Counted from the stretch's first letter, positions 1-5,399 are shown. The stretch is DNA of 10,603 bases from an uncultured Collinsella sp. (GCA_937934165.1 CALGZX010000053.1:1-10603); one strand, 5' to 3'. Notes: a model not told the origin generated them from the sequence alone. Program-made: numbers and translations.

Positions 1-252
1 ATCGGCGATCTCCCCATCCTCGTCCAGCTCGTTTACGCACAGCTCGGCCTCCATGACCTTGCTCGTCATGAGCCGTAGGCTCGACGAGAGCTTTTCGGTG
101 AGCCACTGGCCTCGGACGTCCACCGCCTCGAACGCCGCCCTGGCCTCTTCGAGGGTGTCGAACTCCGAGACTTCGCGCGCGCTCTGGTCGTCCCAGTTTC
201 CGCCGTCCCTGCGGGTGACGGTGTACTACTCGACCGTGTACCTCTTGCCCAT
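1..252 (-). pseudogene. Small phage gene interrupted by an amber codon (partial)
   Basis: The frame opens with ATG at 252-250, 20 nt after the stop of the ParB-like gene, with a GGAAGGGAG ribosome-binding site upstream. After eight codons (MGKRYTVE) it meets TAG at 228-226, then stays open to the window edge. The remainder reads as a normal acidic small phage protein, with a segment like FDTLEEARAAFEAVD and the end ELDEDGEIAD. The similarity of the sense around the stop (YTVE*YTVTRRDGG) suggests one original gene broken by a nonsense mutation. No good restart codon with a ribosome-binding site lies just after the stop. Function is not recognised. TAG is used as a genuine stop in neighbouring genes, so recoding is unlikely. 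Confidence 0.6.
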
Positions 253-272
253 CCTGACCACGCTCCCTTCCG

Positions 273-629
273 CTACCACTCGACGATCTGGTCTTTGTAT
301 TCTTCAACCCACGTGCCGGCGAAAACGTCGCGCAGGCGGTCGAACCGGATCTCGTCGTATCCGATTCCCTCGCGCTCGCAGTAGGCGTTTACCTCGTCGG
401 CCACGTCCTCGGCCACGTCCTGGTCGAGAGCGTCGCCGTCGTAGTCGAGGTCGGCATCGAGCTCTGCGAGGGCTGCGAGGCGGTGGGAGCCGGTCACGAG
501 GCCCATGTTGCACACGAGGATGGGCGCGCCCTGCCAGCCGTTCGCCTTGATCGACTCGGCAAGATCGGCTACCTTGCCCGCGTCCACCGCGTTGATCCCG
601 GCGTAGCTGGCGATCTCGCTGTACTTCAT
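273..629 (-). CDS. ParB/sulfiredoxin-fold N-terminal domain protein
   Basis: This 118-residue protein carries a ParB/Srx-like pattern in its first half: VADLAESIKANGWQGAPILV (about residues 20-39), then LVTGSHRLAALAEL, which corresponds to the ligand-binding G-x-x-R region of the ParB N-terminal fold. There is no DNA-binding HTH domain, so this is not a full partition protein. The second half is acidic (DADLDYDGDALDQDVAEDVADE). Stand-alone copies of this domain are common in phages, where their roles are mostly unknown; some family members are nucleases or nucleotide-binding. The start at 629 is supported by AAGGAAAG five bases upstream and by the promoter at 665-693. It is the first gene of its unit and is followed by the amber-interrupted gene. 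Confidence 0.7.
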   Translation of the reverse strand: MKYSEIASYAGINAVDAGKVADLAESIKANGWQGAPILVCNMGLVTGSHRLAALAELDADLDYDGDALDQDVAEDVADEVNAYCEREGIGYDEIRFDRLRDVFAGTWVEEYKDQIVEW

Positions 630-664
630 CTTGCTTTCCTTCCCTCGTCCCTTTCGATGAATCC

Positions 665-693
665 ATTATAGCACACGTTTATTTAAACGTAAA
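665..693 (-). promoter_or_regulatory. Sigma70-type promoter for the ParB-like gene
   Basis: On the minus strand, TTTACG (693-688) and a perfect TATAAT (670-665) are separated by 17 bp, directing transcription towards the gene starting at 629. The spacer holds an inverted repeat with 7-bp arms, ACGTTTA / TAAACGT, around TT (675-690), partly overlapping the -35 box: a candidate operator. A second ACGTAAA copy lies at 714-720. The surrounding AT-rich stretch contrasts with the GC-rich genes. Confidence 0.7.
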
Positions 694-733
694 GTAATAT
701 CGACTATAAATATACGTAAATATTTGGGCGAAG

Positions 734-758
734 AAAAAGCCCGCCGAAGCGGGAGCTT
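734..758 (-). terminator. Rho-independent terminator of the small-gene operon
   Basis: Read on the minus strand, CCCGC-TTCG-GCGGG forms a five-pair GC stem with a UUCG tetraloop and is followed by CTTTTT. It lies 59 nt after the stop of the gene ending at 818 and before the next promoter, so it closes the 1857->818 unit. Confidence 0.8.
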
Positions 759-817
759 ATCTACGCGTGTTGGTCTTCGACGCTAATCTGGCATCCAAGC
801 ACGATGCACCGATGGTT

Positions 818-1048
818 TCATTCCGCCGCCGCCCTTATGGAGTCCACGAGTTCGTCGAAGGAGCAACCGGCTTCACCCAACAGATCGATGACAGCTCGCG
901 CGGTTTCTCCTTTCTCTCCGCCCTGGATGCTCTCGGGCATGTTGTCGTAGCTTTCCTCTTCCTCGTTCATGATGGTGTAGAGGTCGCCTTGCAGGCTTTC
1001 CAGCTTTTGCGCGATCGCTTCGAGTTGGATTCTGCGCGTCTTGTTCAT
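818..1048 (-). CDS. Conserved small phage protein (NMPESIQ type)
   Basis: The product is 76 residues, helical and acidic. The N-terminal half looks like a coiled coil (RIQLEAIAQKLESLQGDLYT), followed by the motif EEEESYDNMPESIQGGEKGE and a second helix ending DELVDSIRAAAE. Small proteins with this NMPES(L/I)Q signature recur in prophages of Firmicutes and Actinobacteria, from memory of the family; no function is known to me. The start at 1048 has AAGGA a few bases upstream. It is the last gene of the four-gene minus-strand unit, preceded by a hairpin repeat and followed by the terminator at 734-758. Confidence 0.75.
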   Translation of the reverse strand: MNKTRRIQLEAIAQKLESLQGDLYTIMNEEEESYDNMPESIQGGEKGETARAVIDLLGEAGCSFDELVDSIRAAAE

Positions 1049-1066
1049 GGTGCTTCCTTTCTGGTT

Positions 1067-1088
1067 GCCCCGCCGGAGCGGGGCGGTG
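1067..1088 (-). repeat. Intercistronic GC hairpin, copy 1
   Basis: A 22-nt sequence, identical to the copy at 1318-1339, forms a six-pair stem CCCCGC/GCGGGG with a four-base loop. It begins five bases after the stop of the gene ending at 1094 and lies just upstream of the ribosome-binding site of the next gene. It has no T-run, so it is not a normal terminator. Its core resembles the terminator hairpin at 740-753. Confidence 0.75.
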
Positions 1089-1093
1089 AATAT

Positions 1094-1300
1094 CTACAAG
1101 GTAATGAAGTAGTATTTGCCAAAGAACAACGAACGTGTGTATTGGTTCGAATGTTCGTCCACCCACACTTTTGTGCCATCGCTCATTTCGCCATACACCC
1201 TGCACGTCACGTATCGTTTTTTGTCGTATGGGTCAGAGAGTTCGTATTTCCCATTGACGAGCTTCGCAAGTGGAAGTTCTTCGATCCTCGCATACTTCAT
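1094..1300 (-). CDS. Hypothetical small phage protein
   Basis: A 68-residue protein with the profile of a small beta-rich domain: alternating aromatic and polar residues (VNGKYELSD, KKRYVTCRVYGEM, TKVWVDEHSN, RSLFFGKYYFITL). No family is recognised and no membrane segment is seen. The ATG at 1300 has AAGGGG eight bases upstream, and the gene lies between the two identical hairpins, consistent with a real coding unit in the operon. The opposite-strand open frames here are reverse readings without ribosome-binding sites. Confidence 0.65.
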   Translation of the reverse strand: MKYARIEELPLAKLVNGKYELSDPYDKKRYVTCRVYGEMSDGTKVWVDEHSNQYTRSLFFGKYYFITL

Positions 1301-1317
1301 GATTCTTTCCCCTTAAT

Positions 1318-1339
1318 GCCCCGCCGGAGCGGGGCGGTG
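1318..1339 (-). repeat. Intercistronic GC hairpin, copy 2
   Basis: Identical over 22 nt to the copy at 1067-1088 (CCCCGC/GCGGGG stem, four-base loop). It starts four bases after the stop of the gene ending at 1344 and precedes the ribosome-binding site of the gene starting at 1300. No T-run follows. Confidence 0.75.
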
Positions 1340-1343
1340 GTTG

Positions 1344-1544
1344 TTAGATGCTCCTGACGTACTCCATACGCCGCGTCCGTTGGTTAGGTCGGTACAACTT
1401 GTGCTCGCCGTAATGCGCGAGCCTGAAATATCGTTCCCCATCGACCTCAACGCGCTCGTAAGCGGTTATGTCGGGCCACGCTCCGCAATGGATGATGGTG
1501 ACCTTTCCATCTTCTCTAAAAACCCTCGTGATTCGCGTATCCAT
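1344..1544 (-). CDS. Hypothetical small basic protein
   Basis: A 66-residue protein starting MDTRITRVFREDGKV and ending RTRRMEYVRSI. Alternating hydrophobic residues (VTIIHCGAW, ERVEVDGERYFRLAHYG) suggest a compact beta fold. The frame extends upstream to 1622, but ATG at 1544 is preferred because GAGAGG lies eight bases upstream, and the extra N-terminal residues would be low-complexity and cover the hairpin at 1610-1636. Function not recognised. It is the second gene of the minus-strand small-gene unit. Confidence 0.6.
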   Translation of the reverse strand: MDTRITRVFREDGKVTIIHCGAWPDITAYERVEVDGERYFRLAHYGEHKLYRPNQRTRRMEYVRSI

Positions 1545-1609
1545 GCTACAATCCTCTCGTTCGCCCGGTGCGCCAGCCGTCCAATCATCAGCGTGCCGGG
1601 GGTTCCTGC

Positions 1610-1636
1610 GCCGCCCCTGCACCTTGCGGGGGCGGC
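1610..1636 (-). other. Intercistronic hairpin, 8-bp stem
   Basis: GCCGCCCC and GGGGCGGC pair perfectly around an 11-base loop. It lies 23 bases after the stop at 1660 and upstream of the start at 1544. It lacks a T-run on the minus strand. It occupies the same kind of position as the two identical hairpins but has a different sequence. Confidence 0.55.
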
Positions 1637-1659
1637 TTCGCTTTTCCTGATTCCCTTAT

Positions 1660-1857
1660 TTACCACTGGCCGTTGAGCTTATCTGCCTCGAACTCTTCGC
1701 CGTGCTTGGCTTCGTGGCGGCGGCAGTACTCGTCCCACCACTCCTGATCGGTGTCAAGGTTCATGGCGTGAACCTCTTCGCAAATCTCCGCATCCATGAT
1801 GTTTGCCGCATCCTCAAGGTTGATTTCCTTGCCGTACTGGTTCGTGATCTTCGTCAT
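1660..1857 (-). CDS. Conserved small acidic phage protein
   Basis: A 65-residue acidic protein: EINLEDAANIMDAEICEEVH followed by TDQEWWDEYCRRHEAKHGEEFE. The pattern 'MD-x-E-I-x-E-x-x-H ... (D/E)Q-E-(W/F)-x-D-x-Y-x-x-x-H-x-x-K-x-G-E-E-F' is typical of short uncharacterised phage proteins in Firmicutes and Actinobacteria, by memory; no role is established. The ATG at 1857 follows AAGGAG. This is the promoter-proximal gene of the minus-strand unit and is divergent from the HTH regulator at 1986, whose operators lie in the gap. Confidence 0.7.
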   Translation of the reverse strand: MTKITNQYGKEINLEDAANIMDAEICEEVHAMNLDTDQEWWDEYCRRHEAKHGEEFEADKLNGQW

Positions 1858-1887
1858 TTCCTGCTCCTTCTCTCTCTTGCCGATGAA

Positions 1888-1919
1888 TACATAATACTAT
1901 GTATTAATACATAAATCTA
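1888..1919 (-). promoter_or_regulatory. Operator O1 and candidate promoter of the small-gene unit
   Basis: TACATAATACTATGTA (1888-1903) is a 16-bp imperfect palindrome matching the site at 1946-1961 in 14 of 16 positions. It overlaps a perfect 16-bp palindrome, TATGTATTAATACATA (1898-1913). On the minus strand TATTAT (1896-1891) lies 17 bp from a weak TAGATT (1919-1914), a plausible promoter that a bound repressor would cover. The operator reading is firmer than the promoter. Confidence 0.5.
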
Positions 1920-1945
1920 GGTATATCAGCGACCTCCACATATCC

Positions 1946-1965
1946 TACATAGAACTATGTATAAT
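1946..1965 (+). promoter_or_regulatory. Operator O2 overlapping the HTH-gene promoter
   Basis: TACATAGAACTATGTA (1946-1961) is an inverted repeat with 7-bp arms around AA, and it runs into a perfect TATAAT (1960-1965). The -35 region is poor. The start codon of the HTH gene is 20 bp further on, so binding here should shut off the regulator's own promoter. Confidence 0.6.
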
Positions 1966-1985
1966 GGAACCCGAAGGGAGGCGCC

Positions 1986-2210
1986 ATGATAATCAACGAC
2001 GCCATAAAGGCCATGAAGGACGCAGAGGGACTTACCAATGCAGAGCTGGCGAGGCGCGCCGGCAAGTCATCGCAGTACACGAACGACATGTACAAAAGGC
2101 GCGACCTCGCCATGTCAACCAGCTGCAAGTTCGCCGAGGCGATGGGCTGCGAGGTTGTGCTTCGCAAAGTCGGGGAGCGAGACGGCATAGTGATCACCCC
2201 CAAGGACTAG
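1986..2210 (+). CDS. XRE-family helix-turn-helix regulator
   Basis: A 74-residue single-domain DNA-binding protein. The HTH covers roughly residues 16-45 (LTNAELARRAGKSSQYTNDMYKRRDL), followed by the short tail CKFAEAMGCEVVLRK seen in small XRE/Cro-type proteins. The start is firm: AAGGGAGG lies five bases upstream of ATG 1986. The gap to the divergent gene at 1857 holds two matched 16-bp palindromes, one on this gene's -10 box and one on the opposing promoter, so it probably represses itself and the four-gene unit. The binding link is inferred. It could serve as a repressor for the left element or as an accessory regulator of the same prophage. Confidence 0.8.
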   Translation: MIINDAIKAMKDAEGLTNAELARRAGKSSQYTNDMYKRRDLAMSTSCKFAEAMGCEVVLRKVGERDGIVITPKD

Positions 2211-2290
2211 GCGAACCGGCCCAGCTCGTCGCGCTGGTTGTGGCTGCTGTAGCGCGCGTATATGACGGCGCGCAGCCGGTGCTCACTCAT
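2207..2290 (-). pseudogene. Remnant of a serine recombinase N-terminus
   Basis: An ATG at 2290, overlapping the last codons of the integrase by eight bases, opens a 27-codon frame containing RAVIYARYSSHNQRDE. That is the start of the resolvase/invertase catalytic domain of large serine recombinases: Y-A-R-Y-S-S-x-x-Q with the nucleophile serine. Intact relatives continue S-I-E-x-Q; here the frame changes to LGRFA and stops at 2207, right at the end of the HTH gene. Everything after the first 22 or so residues is missing, so it cannot be a working recombinase. The break lies between about 2211 and 2227 and probably marks an old recombination or deletion junction. A conserved short coupled peptide is the less likely alternative. 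Confidence 0.65.
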
Positions 2291-3380
2291 TGCCCGTTTC
2301 GTCGTCCAGCAGCTTCGACGCCTCGTAGAGCTCGTCTATCACCTCGGCCAGCACGCGAGACATGCCCTTTATGGCGTCATCGTCTCCGCCAGGCGCTATG
2401 GCCACGTGGTCGCAGCACCACGAGTTGCGGAGGTTGGCGAAGGGGATCGCATCCTTGCCGGCCTCGGCCTCCCAGAGACGCTTGAGCACGGCCGTGTTCA
2501 TCGGCAGGCCGTCGCCCCGGTCGGCCATCCACTCGACGCCGGCGGAGAGGCGCTGCTGGGCGAGCTCGTAGTAGAGTGTGCCGTAGGGCTCCGGTATCAC
2601 CGTCGTTCTCACGCTCTGCGGGTTCTTCAGGTCGCCGTCAGGCATGGGGGCGTCGCCCGACTTCTCCATGCGCCTGACGATGGGCACGACGGCGAGCATG
2701 AGCCCGTGGGACTCGACCAGATCCACTTCCTCGGGCCTCACGCCGACCGACTCGCCCGTGCGCGCGCCGCCGAAGCACGCCGCGATGTAAGGAGACTCGA
2801 CGGGCGAGCCGTGCAGCCGCTCGAGCATCTCCTCCGCGTGTGCGAGGTCGTAGGTGCCGGTTCGCCGCACGGCGGCCTTTCTGGCTGGCATCTCGTAGGG
2901 GAGTCGGAACTTGTTGACTTCCGCGAGGTCGTACTGCACGGCGAAATCCAGAACCTTGCGCAGGATGACGATGGCGTGCTGCGCGTTGCCAGCCGAGAGA
3001 GTCAGGAACCACTGCTGAACCTTTGCGGGCTCCACGCTGTCCACGGGAACCGATCCCCAGCGGGGCTCCACCACGTTGCGCCAGCAGATGGCGTAGGCCT
3101 CGCGCGTGTTGGGCTTCGCACGGCCCTCTGCAACCCTCCGATCCATCCATGGTTCGAACCACATACGGTGGGCATCGCCGATGGTCGGCACGGGCCGATC
3201 CTCGGAACGCTCGACCTCGAGGCGGCTCAACTCGAAGCACGCCTCCTTGTAGGTGCCCTCGAAGGTGCGGGAGCGTCGCTTGCGACCCTCGGGAGTGTTC
3301 TCCATCCAGCGCAGCACGTGCTTGGTCTTGGTGATGCTTGTGACGGAACCCCATGAGCGTCGCTTGCGCTTTCTGGGCAT
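2283..3380 (-). CDS. int: Tyrosine-recombinase phage integrase
   Basis: A 365-residue integrase of normal length. Residues 1-60 are a basic arm-type DNA-binding domain (RKRKRRSWGSVTSI, then GRKRRSRTFEGTYKEA). Residues 66-150 form the helical core-binding domain. The catalytic domain follows: R207 in GGARTGES, lysine 252 in LKNPQSVRTTVIP, R318 in FANLRNSW, and Y352 in DELYEAS as the likely nucleophile. Two usual histidines are absent: the HxxR motif reads ANLR, and no His or Trp stands nine residues before Y352. The start at 3380 has AGGTGA upstream. It lies downstream of hicAB on the same strand, and its 3' end is overlapped by the serine recombinase remnant. It should integrate and, with the excisionase-like protein at 6713, excise the prophage, if it is active. 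Confidence 0.85.
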   Translation of the reverse strand: MPRKRKRRSWGSVTSITKTKHVLRWMENTPEGRKRRSRTFEGTYKEACFELSRLEVERSEDRPVPTIGDAHRMWFEPWMDRRVAEGRAKPNTREAYAICWRNVVEPRWGSVPVDSVEPAKVQQWFLTLSAGNAQHAIVILRKVLDFAVQYDLAEVNKFRLPYEMPARKAAVRRTGTYDLAHAEEMLERLHGSPVESPYIAACFGGARTGESVGVRPEEVDLVESHGLMLAVVPIVRRMEKSGDAPMPDGDLKNPQSVRTTVIPEPYGTLYYELAQQRLSAGVEWMADRGDGLPMNTAVLKRLWEAEAGKDAIPFANLRNSWCCDHVAIAPGGDDDAIKGMSRVLAEVIDELYEASKLLDDETGNE

Positions 3381-3475
3381 GGTATAATCTCACCTGCCTT
3401 CCGATTATTCGGTTGGTACTCCATAAGCCTCGCGCTAGGGTTGCCGCCCTGTGATGCGCGGGGCTTTCTGTTGTC

Positions 3476-3877
3476 TTATGCGTGCAGCTGTTCGCGCAGG
3501 GCGCTTTGCAGCGTCTGCGAGAAGTTAACGCCCCGCTCGACAGCCAGCGCGTTGAGCCACGCGGGCAGCGTCACGGTGCGGTTCACCGCCTTCGTGGACT
3601 GGGCGAGGCGCACGGAGGGCATATAGACGTCCACGAGCGCCGGCCGCTCGTTCTCGGCGACCTCCACGGCATCGAGGCGCGACGGCTCGGGGATGTTCTC
3701 GCCGTCCTCCTCCAGGCCGAACATGACGCATCCCAGAAGCTCGCGGGCCGACGCCAGCGCCTCGGCGTCGGTCGCGCCGCTCGTGGCCACGCCCAGATCG
3801 GGGAACTCCACGGCGATCTCGTAGCCGGGCTCGTAGGCGAACACGGCGGGGTAGCAGTAGGTGTCGGGTCGTTTCAT
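3476..3877 (-). CDS. hicB: HicB-type antitoxin
   Basis: A 133-residue antitoxin. Residues 9-70 show the HicB RNase-H-like fold pattern: YPAVFAYEPGYEIAVEFPDLG, then TSGATDAEALASARELL and ENIPEPS. The C-terminus (about 98-133) is a ribbon-helix-helix DNA-binding segment: NRTVTLPAWLNALAVERGVNFSQTLQSAL. It neutralises HicA by direct binding and represses the operon through the C-terminal domain. The start at 3877 has GAGGAAAGGA upstream; hicA ends 30 bases before it. A mismatched GC hairpin follows the stop (about 3437-3460) in the gap before the integrase. The order hicA then hicB is standard. The direct repeats in the promoter at 4128-4158 are candidate binding sites. Confidence 0.92.
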   Translation of the reverse strand: MKRPDTYCYPAVFAYEPGYEIAVEFPDLGVATSGATDAEALASARELLGCVMFGLEEDGENIPEPSRLDAVEVAENERPALVDVYMPSVRLAQSTKAVNRTVTLPAWLNALAVERGVNFSQTLQSALREQLHA

Positions 3878-3907
3878 ATCGCGTCCTTTCCTCGCGAGGG
3901 GGAGGGG

Positions 3908-4105
3908 CTACTTGAACCGCAGCCCCGATTGCCTCTCGATGCTCTTGAGCGTCTTCGGCGGTATGTCCCGCGTCGGGTGCTTCACCGTGACGCGCCCCGG
4001 TTTGGTAGGGTGCTTGAACTGGTGATGGCTCCCCACCGCGCCCACGAAATACCAGCCGTCGGCCTTGAGCTGCTCGATTACCTCCCTCGACGAATAGCTT
4101 TTCAT
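3908..4105 (-). CDS. hicA: HicA-type mRNA interferase toxin
   Basis: A 65-residue toxin with the dsRBD-like HicA fold: MKSYSSREVIEQLKADGWYF, then VGSHHQFKHPTKPG with the catalytic histidine (H27/H28), then VTVKHPTRDIPPKTLKSIERQSGL. HicA cleaves mRNA and arrests growth unless bound by HicB. The frame is open to a GTG at 4123, but that codon falls at the predicted transcription start; ATG 4105 has AAAGGACAGGGA directly upstream and matches the family's N-terminus. The pair lies between the repressor and integrase genes, a common place for prophage addiction or defence cargo. Confidence 0.92.
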   Translation of the reverse strand: MKSYSSREVIEQLKADGWYFVGAVGSHHQFKHPTKPGRVTVKHPTRDIPPKTLKSIERQSGLRFK

Positions 4106-4127
4106 TCCCTGTCCTTTCGACACGAAT

Positions 4128-4158
4128 AGTATAACACGTGTAAATATATGTGTAAATA
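4128..4158 (-). promoter_or_regulatory. hicAB promoter with candidate HicB operator
   Basis: TTTACA (4156-4151) and TATACT (4133-4128) are 17 bp apart on the minus strand. GTGTAAATA occurs twice on the plus strand (4138-4146 and 4150-4158), 12 bp apart, and an ACACGTGT palindrome lies next to the -10 box (4134 onward). These repeats fill the promoter spacer, where an autoregulating RHH antitoxin would be expected to bind. Confidence 0.7.
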
Positions 4159-4281
4159 CGGATTACAAATATTTTTACAATTGTTTTCCATCTGTAAGAA
4201 GATCACTTTACTCCACGCTCGCTGCGGCGGCCCTGCGCTCATGCTCCGTGAGGCCTTCGATCAACTAAAAAAGTCGCGGCG

Positions 4282-4797
4282 TTATGCCCCAAGGAATTTC
4301 AAGGCGAGCGATGTGAGGTACCCTAACACGCCAGAGACAACCCCGGGGGTGGCTTTCTCCACGCCCTCCATGATCTTCGCGCCGATTTTCGCAAAAGCGC
4401 CGCTGTCTTTGGATGCTGCCGTCTTTTTCGCCTCCACCAGCAACGATTGCAACTCGGCCTTCTCCTCGTCGGTGAGGCCGCTATCCCTCTCCACCGATTC
4501 AAACACTTGCGAAATCGACATGTGGACCGAGGAAGAAGACTCCGATACGCTTTTCGAAACTTGAGTCACGGTCGTCCTGCTCGACCCAGATTCGACGGAC
4601 ATGCATGCTCCTAGGGCTCCCGCGAGCATACTCCAGTTCCTTTGGTTGGCTGCAATCGATATGTTTCTTCCGAAGATCGGCAACGAGGAAAATCCCCCCA
4701 TCGCTTCATCTATCAAGGCATCCATCTCGTCCTTCGAGAGATTGCCGGCCGCCGCATCATAGCAGCGTTGTTGGAGTCGTTCTATGTATTCCTTCAT
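4282..4797 (-). CDS. Unrecognised repressor-linked protein with hydrophobic C-terminus
   Basis: A 170-residue protein with no family I can name. Residues 1-60 are helical (MKEYIERLQQRCYDAAAGNL). A Ser/Thr-rich stretch follows (about 66-94, ESGSSRTTVTQVSKSVSESS), then an acidic helix pair with LTDEEKAELQSLLVEAKKTA. The C-terminal 25 residues (ATPGVVSGVLGYLTSLALKF) are hydrophobic and could insert in or lie on a membrane. The start at 4797 has GTAGGAG upstream and is 10 bases after the S24 gene's stop, so the two are one operon expressed from the prophage state. By position it may be a lysogenic-conversion, exclusion or abortive-infection factor; that is inference. Six T's follow the stop at about 4265-4270, but the stem before them is weak. 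Confidence 0.7.
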   Translation of the reverse strand: MKEYIERLQQRCYDAAAGNLSKDEMDALIDEAMGGFSSLPIFGRNISIAANQRNWSMLAGALGACMSVESGSSRTTVTQVSKSVSESSSSVHMSISQVFESVERDSGLTDEEKAELQSLLVEAKKTAASKDSGAFAKIGAKIMEGVEKATPGVVSGVLGYLTSLALKFLGA

Positions 4798-4807
4798 GAT
4801 CGTTCTC

Positions 4808-5299
4808 CTACTCCATTTCCTTGCTCGCCTGAAACCATACGACAGTGCCGATGAGCTGTACCGTATGCCCGCTGTCGGCCGTGATGATGATGTCCTCGTG
4901 TTCCCCATTGAAGCCCTCGGGGGACAACACCATCGTGGATGGGGTGCGCAGCAGACGGCGCATCACCGCGTCGTGCCCGTCGATGGACACCGCCGCTATG
5001 GAGCCGTTGGACGGCTCGCGCTCTGGATCGACGAGGATCAGGCACCCCTCCGGATAGACTTTGTCCATGCAGTCGCCCTCGACTTGCAGGAAATACGCGT
5101 TCGGGTGAGCATCGAGGATCGTGGCGGGCAGGGCCGCAAGCTCCTTCACCTCCTCCGGCTCGGCGGGCTTCCCCGCATGGACACGACCTCGGATTGGTGC
5201 CCATGCGGTCGCGTCGCAAATGGGATGGATTGCGCCCTTGGGGAGTACGTTGGTCCCTCCGTGTTCTTTTGCGGCAAGCCCATAGCTATCAGAGAGCAT
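4808..5299 (-). CDS. S24 (LexA/CI-like) repressor lacking most of its HTH domain
   Basis: A 163-residue S24 peptidase-fold domain of the LexA/CI family. The Ala-Gly cleavage pair is present (GRVHAGKP, A42-G43). The nucleophile motif reads VEGDCMDKVYPEG, with cysteine 77 instead of serine. The lysine of the dyad reads AVMRRLLR, with arginine 114. The C-terminal GTVVWFQASKE closes the fold. ATG 5299 is the first usable start, but it lacks a clear ribosome-binding site, and the codons upstream still read like the end of an XRE domain until a TAG at 5365-5363. The protein therefore looks 5'-truncated. Without DNA binding it could not repress on its own; it might act only through dimerisation, or be inactive. 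It is followed 10 bases on by the unrecognised gene at 4797. Confidence 0.75.
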   Translation of the reverse strand: MLSDSYGLAAKEHGGTNVLPKGAIHPICDATAWAPIRGRVHAGKPAEPEEVKELAALPATILDAHPNAYFLQVEGDCMDKVYPEGCLILVDPEREPSNGSIAAVSIDGHDAVMRRLLRTPSTMVLSPEGFNGEHEDIIITADSGHTVQLIGTVVWFQASKEME

Positions 5300-5392
5300 G
5301 TCGTCTTCTTTGAGGCTGAAATGCTCGCAGATTTTCTCTATGGCTTTCTTCCGTGGCTCGTGCTAGTATTCGATTTGTTGAAAGGAGGTTGA
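5300..5392 (-). pseudogene. Residual end of the repressor's HTH domain
   Basis: In frame with the S24 gene, the codons read SFQQIEY, TAG (5365-5363), then HEPRKKAIEKICEHFSLKED directly into the S24 start. This matches the end of an XRE HTH domain: recognition-helix tail, I-E-x-G turn (the stop falls where Gly is expected), then PRKKxIEKIxxHF. The first HTH helices are absent; that DNA is now the Cro-like gene's ribosome-binding site and start. Confidence 0.55.
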
Positions 5393-5399
5393 CTCGGCT

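Noticed and set aside
734..1639. Direct repeats read as a CRISPR array
   Set aside because: Only two identical 22-nt copies 251 bp apart with genes between them; no regular spacers.
2221..2237. CCAGC/GCTGG hairpin as a terminator between the convergent HTH and integrase genes
   Set aside because: Short stem, no T-run, and it falls inside the serine recombinase remnant.
3147..3156. GGTTCGAACC, like a tRNA T-loop
   Set aside because: It lies inside the integrase coding sequence, with no acceptor or anticodon stems around it.
2262..3356. Long plus-strand frame opposite the integrase
   Set aside because: It is the antisense of a clear integrase, with no domain and low-complexity Arg/His/Ala composition typical of GC-rich shadow frames.
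4200..4281. Short minus-strand frame (IEGLTEHERRAAAASVE) between hicA and the unknown gene
   Set aside because: Possibly a relic of an old gene, but too short and without a good start to annotate.
226..5365. TAG recoding, suggested by in-frame TAG at 226-228 and 5363-5365
   Set aside because: TAG is the normal stop of the ParB-like, HTH (1986), hicA, S24 and coiled-coil genes, so read-through recoding does not fit.
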